Positions 1-9,590 of a stretch of DNA of 64,000 nt are shown here, in pieces (within the stretch, counting starts at the first letter, position 1; every line of letters starts with the position of its first letter). The stretch comes from Pholis gunnellus (Eukaryota; Chordata; Actinopteri; Perciformes; Pholidae). The stretch lies in assembly GCA_910591455.2 (NCBI GenBank), contig OU342808.1, positions 13,471,904 to 13,535,903 on the forward strand, written 5' to 3'. Position numbers and translations under genes: made by a program. A model generated the notes under the pieces. It saw only the letters and a list, made by a program, of their open reading frames with translations, was not told the DNA's origin and did no database searches.

Positions 1-64
1 GTTTGAATCGTTGCATGCTACAGTCCACCTTCTCTTCCCCTCTCTCAGTCTCTCTGTCACTCTG

Positions 65-95
65 TCTCTCTCTCTCTCTCTTAAAACACACACAC
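65..95. repeat. Short (TC)n and (CA)n microsatellites
   Basis: A (TC)n run at 65-81 is followed after a few bases by ACACACACAC. The upstream 30 bases are also pyrimidine-rich. Confidence 0.9.
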
Positions 96-1369
96 ATGCA
101 CTCTGGACACCTCCCTTACTGTAGCCGCTCCAGCAGCAGGATCAGCACCAGCGCCGCACTCTCAGTCCTTGTCTATATCCTCCTCTCAGTCCCCAGTCCT
201 TACAATTGCGCTATAGTGCATAACGTTGGCAGCTATAGACCACACGTGGATATGTTTGGACACGCATGATCGTAGCGGATGGGTCAGAGATTCTAAACTA
301 CTGAAATGAAAGCTATAGGCACATTACCAAACGCATCATTTCACGGTAGACAAACCATGAACTACTTATCTAAAAAAAACGTTTTGGTGGATGTAATCAC
401 TACAGTAATTTAGTTATATTTTTAATGAGGTAACTAGTAACTGTGATGAACTACTATTTTTCAGTGACTAGGCTAACTAACAACACCGAACCACTGGACA
501 CGCATTGTGTGCAAAGATTTTAGCAATTGGCTCATGAAATATTATCATAATCGATTAGAATAGTTTCCTACACACTAACAATGTTGTGTTATGTTGAAGA
601 TTAAGCTTTTTCTAGCGTTGCCAATGCCTAGTATGGTATCAATAAAGACACACTGCAATGGGTCGCTGAGGGCCCAAATGAGACCCAAGAACGCGAAAAG
701 AATGAATGAGTTGAAAGTAACACACAGACAAATTTCCTCAGGACAAAACACAAAACATATGCCATCAGAATAATTTGAAAGACACTGTAATCACATAAAA
801 AGTCCACACATTGGCATTTGAATGAAGCCATATTTGTTGTAAAGTAAGACCATTAATTACTTAAAACTATCAAAACAAAAAGGTTCCAAGTCTTCAAACC
901 AGGCATGTGTTTCTGCATGAAGACAGTCCATGTGAAAATGTAGAATAGCTGTTAAATACATTTGATATGTAAACCTCTGCACCTTAAAAAGTGAATACAA
1001 TTTTAGTACTTTATTTTACTGCCAGCAGCAGCTATGAGACATGCTGTATGACACAGGGTCATGTGAAATATATCATAAATACCATGGTTATAAAAGCAGT
1101 TCATCTAGCTGTTATCTCAAACAAAAAGCTTTTCCCCTCCGTGGTTTCAAATCCAGCTATTGATTGTGCAAATGGCCTAGAGAGCTCCAATGTGTGCGAT
1201 AGGACTAAAATGTGCCTTCAGTGTCCTGTAACCTTTCGAGGATATCTGCCTCCTGCGTGCTCTGTCAATGATGATTTAATGGTTCAGATTACCCTTTTTT
1301 CAGAATGCCCCACAGTGTCGGGCACGAGCTGTGGCTTGGGAGCAAGTGGGCTACCCTTTGTGGGGAAAA
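96..1369. other. Intergenic, no gene recognised
   Basis: A short CpG-containing block at about 120-260 stands out in otherwise AT-rich sequence; its minus strand reads a Leu-rich stretch (ALVLILLLERLQ) but has no start codon and in-frame stops nearby. The rest, including a 136-codon frame at 991-1401 that ends in the microsatellite, looks non-coding. Confidence 0.6.
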
Positions 1370-1400
1370 GTGTGTGTGCATGTGTGTGTGTGTGTGTGTA
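1370..1400. repeat. (TG)n microsatellite
   Basis: About 15 TG units with one CA interruption near 1379-1380. Confidence 0.95.
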
Positions 1401-2699
1401 ACAGAGAATTGATTTTCTTAGTTTGACAAACTCATAGTACTGGACTTCAGAGTATGAATTGACATTTAGGAGTTGAGTTCTTCTATTTTCTTTACCATTC
1501 CGTTTATAAGTGTTTCAATTAAGTGAATTGTGTTCCTTGAAGTGGTGTCCTGTTCACAGGGGCATGATGAAAATCAGTAACTGTTGGCAGCTGTGCATTG
1601 GCTTAGATCCATTCTCTGATGAAATTAATTAATTTCATGAGCTTGTGCTGTCACCAGCTCCACAACAAATAAACATCAAACTGCTGGGATTTCTCTCCAT
1701 TGCATCAATGATGCCGCCTAGCTTCTGACAGCTACAACAGTATCAAAGGGCAAGTGTTCATTTATGTTCCGGCAGCAAATCCATTATTTCCTCCGTGTGC
1801 ATTTAGTTTTTGTGCTAGTAATTGTGTGTATGTAGGTGCACGCATGTATTCATGGATCACTGTACATTTCTAAGTCAGTCAAAAGGACAGGTGCACTGCA
1901 GGTCTTGGCCTACTTCCGAGGCATATGACTAATTCAATGTTCGTGCTGCCATATAACAAGGAAAGGGAAAGCAATGAAAAGTTTTCAGGGAATAGCATGT
2001 CACTGAAGAAATAAAAAGTGGAAAAAGAAATATCACACCTGGTTATCATTTGTATTCTCTCAGGTATTTTTTTCCAAGTTCCCCACAGTCAACCTTGACT
2101 TGGTTAAATCTACCTCTCATTCCTTTTCTGCCTTTCTCAAACTCCCACTCCTAACCTATTTTTTCACCGATTGTTTTTCAACATCCGTCGGTTCTTCCCC
2201 CTGGTCTCTATTATACTTGGTGCAATTAACCACAAGTACCTCTGTGATGGCTGTCATTATACTTGAGGAAGAGATCCACTCCCTCGGCCCTGACAAAATG
2301 AGATACTTGGCATGGAAACGTAGCATTTTCTCCTATTCCTATGCTAGCCTGAAAATGTATGCAGAGTTTGTGCTCACTATATTGATGTCTGTGTGTGTAT
2401 GCATGCGTGTGAATGCATTTGTAGGCATGTAGGTATGGGAAAGAAGATTTCATAAGTAAAAGACACCAGCGGGTAGAAATGTTGCCGCTATATGACATGA
2501 AAAAAGGAGCATCTCTAAGCTCCTCACTCCGTTTCTGTGTCTTTGCACGAGTGGCGGAGTCGTGCTTTACTCTTTTACACTCACCGACTAAGTACAACGT
2601 GAGACACACATCACGGCAGAGAGAACAAAAAAGATTCAAAGTGTGATTACATTTTCTCAAGTAGATGCTGAGAACCGTCGTCGTTTCAAATGCAATAAA
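1401..2699. other. Intergenic, conserved-element-like in part
   Basis: The stretch at about 1540-1760 looks like a candidate regulatory element: it holds a perfect 20-bp palindrome with overlapping homeodomain cores (1619-1638). Elsewhere there is only AT-rich sequence and minor TG tracts near 2390-2430. The 144-codon minus-strand frame at 2226-2660 has no recognisable domain. Confidence 0.5.
1619..1638. repeat. Perfect 20-bp palindrome with TAATTAATTA core
   Basis: The 20 bases ATGAAATTAATTAATTTCAT equal their own reverse complement. The core contains overlapping TAAT homeodomain sites in both orientations. A perfect 20-bp palindrome is expected about 0.06 times in a window this size. Confidence 0.9.
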
Positions 2700-3227
2700 A
2701 CCCTCACAAGTAAGACAGGTAATACCAGCAATTTATAAAAACATTTGACCAACGAGCGGAACATAAATGTGCAGAATTGCAGTTTTCCACTGTTTGCCGA
2801 GCAGCCGTCCATCCTCGTCCACTGCTGGTAACGTTAGCGATGCCATACGGAGTTTGATCATAAGAACAGACTAATGCTAATTGCGACTGTATTTTACGGA
2901 CTTTGGAACTGTCTGTAGATTATTTAGCACTTTGCTGCTCAGAATATTGTTTATTTTATATTTGGATTGATTTATTTACATTTGTTGTTGGCATTGAAAT
3001 AGTAAAGTCTACAATAGTGAGTTATTTAAACATTGCTGCTGTTAATGCTCAAGACATACTCTTTGTTTACACACGAATAATAAAGCAATTGTGATTCTTT
3101 TCTAATTAATTGTCTTTTTTTCACAAAATAATGAAAAACAACCGATTAGAGTATGGATAAGGAACTGAACCGATAAGCAGTATTGATAAAAGTACTATCA
3201 TTAAAATCCTAACAAAACCCATTCCTA
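2700..3227 (-). mobile_element. hAT-type non-autonomous DNA transposon, one end recognised
   Basis: Read on the minus strand, the element starts at 3227 with TAGGAATGGG followed by GGATTTTAATGA and TATCAATACTGCTTATCGG. This is the terminal style of fish hAT elements, which I recall as starting TAGGGATGGG followed by a run such as GGATTTTAACGATT. The interior contains TAACGTTAGC-type sequence and no transposase frame. The other end is unresolved: a TAGGTATGGG at 2430-2439 could be the partner terminus, but the flanking octamers do not match as a target duplication. The left boundary given is therefore a guess. Confidence 0.55.
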
Positions 3228-3407
3228 GTGACAAATATTCCATACATTTCCAAAATATGTGAAGACTCCCACCCGCTCCAATGTCAACCACTCAATAGGC
3301 AATTTCTAATGTTTTCAGGAGAATTTATGTTACTTCAGTTTACATACAAAATTATCAACCTATTATTCTGCTATTTTACCTACTTTTTGTTCGGAGGAGT
3401 TTTGCAG

Positions 3408-3527
3408 GAGTATAGCTGGCAGAAATCCCTCAGATCCTTGGATTTTGCGTTAGAAGATCTGAAGGCCAAATTCGATCGAATGAGGAGTGAAGAGTCCGGG
3501 CCTCACCAACACACTGTTGAATGTTAA
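3408..3527 (+). other. Exon-like 39-codon ORF with amphipathic helix (unidentified)
   Basis: After an acceptor-like GGAGTTTTGCAG the frame reads EYSWQKSLRSLDFALEDLKA and continues through a charged, helix-prone stretch to TAA at 3525-3527. The Leu/Phe spacing (L..LDFAL.DL..KF..M) suggests an amphipathic or coiled helix. An AATAAA lies downstream at 3720-3725. It could be a terminal exon, a transposon relic or chance. I do not recognise the protein. Confidence 0.2.
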
Positions 3528-6500
3528 CACCACATAGATTGGACAGATTTTTATATAGTAAATTGTTTATAGTTATAGAGCTGATGTTTTGTACTATCAC
3601 TCTAGCCTTCCTGTAGGCCTAAAAACAATAACATGCCTACTTATCATGCTTTTCCTTGGGTCATCAGACCTGCTTCATCTGGGATGGAACCGCTGGCTAA
3701 ATGTGGCTTTTGCTTATGTAATAAACTCTATGTTGTTTTTTTTCTATTCTGACCTTCTGGACTTAATTTTCATGACTTGGACAGAAAAATGATTCATATC
3801 GTGTTGTATATGGTCCCCAAGGTCACCGGGGATAGAAACGTTGTTCTTGAGATTTTCCGCTGCTATTTACTTCAGAGATGACAGGGAGGAAAAAGTACCA
3901 TTGCTTCTTATCATCTGGATAATGGAAAACCAACAGGGAGCTCAATGTTGAAATGGAGATATTACTGAGAGCAGATCTCGTCTGAAGCTAAAATGATTCA
4001 AATGTTTGTGTCAGACTTTTCCCACTTCAAGAAATTGCCTCAGAGTAACAATGTGCGTCTTCAAAAAAGTCTTCATCAGTCCATGTACTTTAACGTGCGT
4101 TCACAGGCTTTCGACATTGAATACACACACTTCACACAGGAGTTTATACCGAAGAAACCAAACACATGGATGTCTAATTAATCAAAGCACGCTTTTTTTC
4201 TCTGCTTCTGTAGGAGGAGGACACCATACAAGTATCATTAAAGGATAAAAAGACAGTCACTTTTGTTCTCAATCAAGGTTTCAGTGACATTGACATTTTA
4301 TGATGGTGGTGATTTTAACACCAAATTTTATAGCGGTTAAAGAAAATGGTGCTATTTCTTCCAGGCCTCTTCTTCTCACACCACCACATCCAAACCCTGA
4401 GGCCCCTAAATTCCTTCCCATCTTCCTTTATTCCAGATTAGGACTTCAGGAGAGCTGGCAGGATCAGAAGGGCTCCTGCTTTGCTTGCATTTTAGCCGCA
4501 GTAGCTCGGGTGTCTTATCTGTTACATTTATTGAATGGATTCAGGTTTCTTCATCCCCCTCGGGCTCCCGAGAGCACGCCCACTTGCTGGTTGAAGTGAG
4601 GTTTTTATGCTGACTGAATGAACATGTAAGATCTCTTACAGCGGAGGGGATGACATGTAGACCCCTCTCCACACTCACTGCTGTGCATTTAGAAACACGT
4701 GCCTGCAAAATGCTCACTGACACAATTTGCCACAGGCCCTCTGGTCCTCTGACTGACAGCAGAGGACGATGAGAAGGGGCAGTGGTGAGATATTGAATTG
4801 CTGCAGGCAATAGTTTAGATCATAACATTACGGCAACTGCACAAATCCCAGGGCAGACTCCCTCCGGTCCCACACAATCTCTCTGGTGTTATTGCCCTCC
4901 ATTTGAAGGGATATCACATGCAAATACTTTCAGAACCTCAATTTCAGTACTGGGTGTGTGAGGAACACAAAAGTCATTTCCAAGGGGCACTTCACCTGGA
5001 AATGTGCTCGCATGGAAACCACTGACAATATGTGTCGTTATGTGATGGGACTCAAATGTTGAATCCTTTTTTATATTTTTATAGGACTGGAAACACTTCC
5101 TTCTCTCCTTGCTCTTGCCAGCTTCTTGACTAAATCATTACATAATGAGACGGCATATGATCCAGTGCATAAGGTGAGGTACTTTGCTCTAGAGCCATTT
5201 CCTCCTGGCAGATATTGATGCAGACACTTTGCAACACATTAACCTCAACCTTCATCCTTACATTGCAATGTTAATGGTGGAATAAAGTAAAGACATAAAT
5301 GAGTTATATTATCCATTAGCAAGGAACTGCTCTCGCATAAACTATGCTGTAGAAATTATGTTAAGTTATATTGTGCATATTGTTCTTGCGATATCAACGT
5401 AGTGTTAACTTGCTGGTTTTGTTTTACTTTGTGTACAATAACTCATTTTTTATGAAGGATTGTGAAAGCAGTAGGTCTAGTAAGGATGTGGAAACTCTCA
5501 CCCTTTCACCAATGTTCAGTGTGCTTACCACTGCAGCAAAGTGACCTTTCTCAGGGTACACTACAATGTACAGACATTATTATATCCAGTTCCACCTGTA
5601 ATGGTACAACTACTAAAGTTAAAATGTCTTGCTAACGATTAAGCTGTGCAGGAGCACATTTGCTGCCGCCCGGAGCTCTGCACTTAAATTAATCAACACA
5701 GACATGACTAAATGGACCATGAAACTGTTTCCCAAATAGGGGTACAAACAAATCTACAGTACAAAAACCCTTCCAGCTGGTGACCTAATCTGATCTGGCA
5801 GATCAGACGGAAGAAAACGGGAAGCAAAGTGAATAATCACATTACTAATTTCAACATGACACCCAGACAATGTAGGTGAGAACACACACATGGAAATATG
5901 ATAATAGCAACATGAAGTGAACACCAACATGTACTGCAAATGTGAAAATAAACAACTTGATTATTCATATACACTTTTACATCCCGACACATCCACCCAC
6001 TAAAACTAACCCGTACACTAAATGGTAAAAAGGGTGAAACACTTTTCATAAGATAACGTTACATTTGTGCGTGTAAAACAGCTAAGTTACCTAGCTACGT
6101 GACGTAGATTGAGTGTGACGATATGATGCTATGATAACCTGCAACTTTCTTGACTTGAACATGTATCTTTTAAATTGACAAACATCTTATGTGTAAGTCA
6201 TACCACAATTCAAACGGGATCCAAAAATGTGTACAACTCCCGAAGAATAGAGAGACAAAGTCCCGCCCCTTCTATTCTTTGGGAGTTGGTCTTAACTGAG
6301 GTTGCAATCGGTCGATACTGTTGACACTGAGTCATCTTAAATTGCAAAGAGAACCCATAAAAATATTGAACGCTGGATCATAACAGAGCCACAGTTCACT
6401 GATGGGCCTCTTCTAGTTTGAACAGCACCACTGTGTTGACCTCTCAGCTAATGATGCAGCACTTAATGTTTGGACGTCTGGTGCAGTGCATGGTGACGGT

Positions 6501-7066
6501 GCATAAATGCCCATTTGACTATCTCTTAACGATTACTAATTATCCCAAAGGAAGCAATTAAACTGGGGGGAAAAAATAGGTGCAAGGGCCTATCTCTACC
6601 AGAGTGGGTAATTACCATACTTAACATTTTCCCCAATATCAGACACAGTTGGCAGCACAACCCCAAACGCAGACTGGAGCTTTACTCTCACAATGCCGGG
6701 ACTATCTATTATGTGCTGAGCTATCATTTCTTGAAAGAAGCTTGGCCAGACACATTGCAGGCTATAAAGAGAACGGCTATTTTGTCCTTATTAATATAAT
6801 TTAGAACCTATACATTGGGCCTCATTTTAGTTATCCCTCTCAGCATTGCCCAATTACAGTGCAGGCAACAATGGAAAGAGATTTTATAAGCTCCGAGAAA
6901 CCCTCTTGGGATAACTCACTTCATACCTCTGAATCTAAGATTACATTACTTCAGTAATGTTCTTATTCATTTGGCCTATTGAAAGATTTGTAGCAGATTC
7001 CAGCCTGCTTAGGGACTTAACAGGATGCTTTTCGGTTTTCAAAGCGAGCATAACAACAGTTCTCAT
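3528..7066. other. Intergenic, no gene recognised
   Basis: AT-rich sequence with GC-richer patches at about 4360-4590 and 6480-6720. The latter has ATTACTAATTA and AATTAAA homeodomain-like motifs and could be a conserved non-coding element. The block at about 6780-6960 includes AACAATGG (SOX-like). An inverted repeat at 6234-6288 is listed separately. No coding sequence is supportable. Confidence 0.55.
6234..6288. repeat. Inverted repeat, 17-bp arms (one mismatch), 21-nt loop
   Basis: The left arm CAACTCCCGAAGAATAG (6234-6250) is complementary to the right arm CTATTCTTTGGGAGTTG (6272-6288) apart from one position. The loop includes GTCCCGCCCC, which is CpG-rich for this region. It could be a small foldback element or a fragment of a larger transposon; I cannot assign a family. 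Confidence 0.85.
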
Positions 7067-7826
7067 TAGGGCTGTCTATGAATATTCTAAGTTTCAATAT
7101 ATATTCAAATTGTTAAAAATAAAACAGACATTTGATATGAAAATGAATTATTATTCAATTATGGAAAAAAATACGCGTTATTTTCATTAATTGACAAAGG
7201 AATGTAACGTTAGGTCAAGCTGAACGACGTAATGAAACGTAATGATAGCAGAGAAATCGGCCGCAGAGAGAGCAACACCGTGTCCTAACAGCAAGCGCTA
7301 TACGTTACAAACCACTTAATTAAATCCATCAGACAGGAGACTAACCACTTGAAAGACGGGTGAGTTGCAGCCTACTTGCGATCTTGCAATGTTTTTACCT
7401 TTTAAAAAGAAAACGCACATTTTATATTGTGATATTTATTGTAAATGACATGCAATACAGCCAACAGCAAGAAAGAAACGTTCTCTCATCTCCTGGCGAT
7501 CTCCCTCCAGCCAGCTGCTGCTTTATTTAGGTTCTTGTAGTGAAATGAGGTGGTATCGTTAGATAAATCCTTGTTTGAAGAAACCTCACGAATCAGCTGT
7601 TCCTTGCCCACTGCAGCGCTGTCAAAGTGAGCGACAGGAATGGATCGAAACAGCGCGCAAGACAAAAGTTCATGTCAGGGCTTGTTAGGACACTGTCATG
7701 GACTTAATACAAAAAAATAGGTATTTGAGTGGTTCGAACCTATACTTCTTTTTTTTGTTTTGCACCCGTTTTTTGTTTTGTTTATTATTATTCGAAAGTC
7801 ATTTTAGGCCTATTTTGAGAGCCCTA
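7067..7826. mobile_element. Non-autonomous hAT element (760 bp) with TIRs and degraded target duplication
   Basis: The left end TAGGGCTGTC (7067-7076) pairs with the right end GAGAGCCCTA (7817-7826; reverse complement TAGGGCTCTC). The flanking octamers GTTCTCAT (7059-7066) and GTGCCCAT (7827-7834) agree at 6 of 8 positions, as expected for an aged 8-bp hAT target duplication. Subterminal AT-rich sequence with ATTC/TTCGAA motifs is typical of fish hAT elements of the AGGGCTGTC type. There is no transposase frame, so the copy depended on a partner. The interior has several ACGTTA motifs and a CpG-richer middle (7240-7320, 7560-7670). Confidence 0.85.
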
Positions 7827-7834
7827 GTGCCCAT

Positions 7835-9322
7835 TCATGTATAAATTGTCACGGAAGGTAGGTTGAATGGTTTGCTATGTGAAAAGCAGTGTGTATGCAG
7901 TGTGAAACTACTGTGTGTTGTTTTCCATGAAAAACACACACGATTCTGCCTTCCAGGTATGCAGACATGATGACAAATGCTGTACCTGATAAATCACTCA
8001 GGCTGAAAGAGGAAGAAAAGATGAGCCAAGACTTAAAAAGGTCACAAGTAATAGATGTCAGATTTGAGAGAACAGAATTTTCTAACCCAATCTTTTTTGT
8101 TTTTCCGCTGTTTGCATGTGTAAGGCAAGCACTTTCATGAAGTGGCTTTAAAATGCCATCTACGACCCATCTGCTACAAGAACATGCACAGGACAGTCAC
8201 CATTTCACAACAGTATGAACAACACGGTATTCCATTGTAGAAGACAGCCATGAAGACATAACCACGAGGGTACACGTCCATATTAAGTCCAGCAAATCTG
8301 CTTTCCAATACATACCACAATTTAAGTGAGAACATTTGAGTTAAAATGAAAGTCTAATCTCATATTTGAAGTGTCAAAAATGATTACTAGCGAAGTTTTT
8401 ATTGTATATTTTGTCAAAATAGAATAGAATAAAATGAATTGGCAAAAACTAAACTAAAAACTAATAAATAAGTCTTTCCAGAGTGAATGGACCTATGCAT
8501 TATCACTGATATTTAAATATGGGTATTAATCATCTGAATTATGGAGCGGCTCCATCAGGTGAGGTCAAAACTAGGGAAGCAAATGGTTAAAAAGGTTAAA
8601 AAGGAGAAAATCCCCATTAAAACACAGACAAGTGGGCTTAATGGGAACGTCAGTGGATTTATGGTAAAAAGGCAGAATATTTGATTCTACACACATTTAA
8701 AAAATGAAAAAATATGCAACATAACAGTAATGCAGAAAAGTAATTAGCTATAATCATTTGCATCTCCTTTAAGCCCACCAGGTTAAATGTTAATTGAAAA
8801 ATAAATAAAAAGATAAAGATACATATTATTGTCTAGTGTGCTAATATAAACCACATACGTGCTTATCGTGCTTTATGTGATCGCAATGAACCATACTATG
8901 CAGCATGTGGTCTGTTTGCTAGCATGATCAAATTCATGCTAGAAGACATTGACCGATAACATTAAAACGGGTGCAAGTATCAAATATATACACTGTCTAT
9001 GAGATCTAGAGAAGAAAAGGCTATGCATTTGTTAAAGATAATCATTATGTCGCCCAAATAAAAGCTAAAAATCATCATCTAAAACAACCAAAAGACCTGT
9101 GTGAAGCCAACAACAGGTGAAATAAAATGTTGTTGAAAGCCCCAGCAGGCCAATGCTCATAGTGCTGAGCGCCTGTGTGTGCACAGCATACAAAAGTAAA
9201 CTGCAGTATCCTCTCCTACATTACAACACAAACAGCGACAGTAATTCAGCATATTGCCACGGCGGGCCACCATCAGGAATACAACACAGTTAGCAGAGAT
9301 AAGAGGGAAAGTATTTCCTCAC
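7835..9322. other. Intergenic, no gene recognised
   Basis: AT-rich and featureless by eye. There are scattered ATTAA-type motifs (8700-8830), no repeat family I can name, and no frame worth annotating. Confidence 0.6.
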
Positions 9323-9586
9323 CTACCGGTATTTGAAGACCACCGTCCTTTTTGCTAGCGACATCATAGAAGTTCCCTTTGGACTTGAGGTGTCCAACCA
9401 CCGTGTCCAGTCCTGTTCATTCCGGAATCTGCCTTCTGTGTCTACCAGTTCGGGTTCCGGAGTATATTGGCCTCCATTCACTTTCCTTTTTTTAGTCCAA
9501 CATGTGCAGTTGTGTTTCACCAAAACCCCAGGAAAGCCCGCTTCGCCGCTAGCTAAACAGTCATGCAAAACATTCAATTCCCAAAC
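9323..9586 (-). other. Unidentified ORF on the minus strand ending at a donor-like site
   Basis: An open frame of about 88 codons runs between stops and includes NCTCWTKKRKVNGGQYTP and later FRNEQDWTRWLDTSSPKGTS. The composition is unusually protein-like, and the block has more CpG than its flanks. The frame has no internal ATG near its beginning, so it would have to be an internal exon. Its stop sits within CGGTAGGTGAGG, which offers two overlapping splice donors (after 9327 or 9323, minus strand); using the first would avoid the stop. The upstream acceptor is weak. It may be an exon or a transposase relic; I cannot name it. Confidence 0.3.
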
Positions 9587-9590
9587 TTAA

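Noticed and set aside
991..1401. 136-codon plus-strand frame
   Set aside because: Ends inside the (TG)n microsatellite and has no recognisable protein features.
2226..2660. 144-codon minus-strand frame
   Set aside because: Low-complexity His/Thr stretch from a TG tract, no domain, overlaps another frame on the other strand.
7730..7742. tRNA box B-like GGTTCGAACC
   Set aside because: Lies in the subterminal region of the hAT element, where TTCGAA motifs are expected, and there is no box A upstream.
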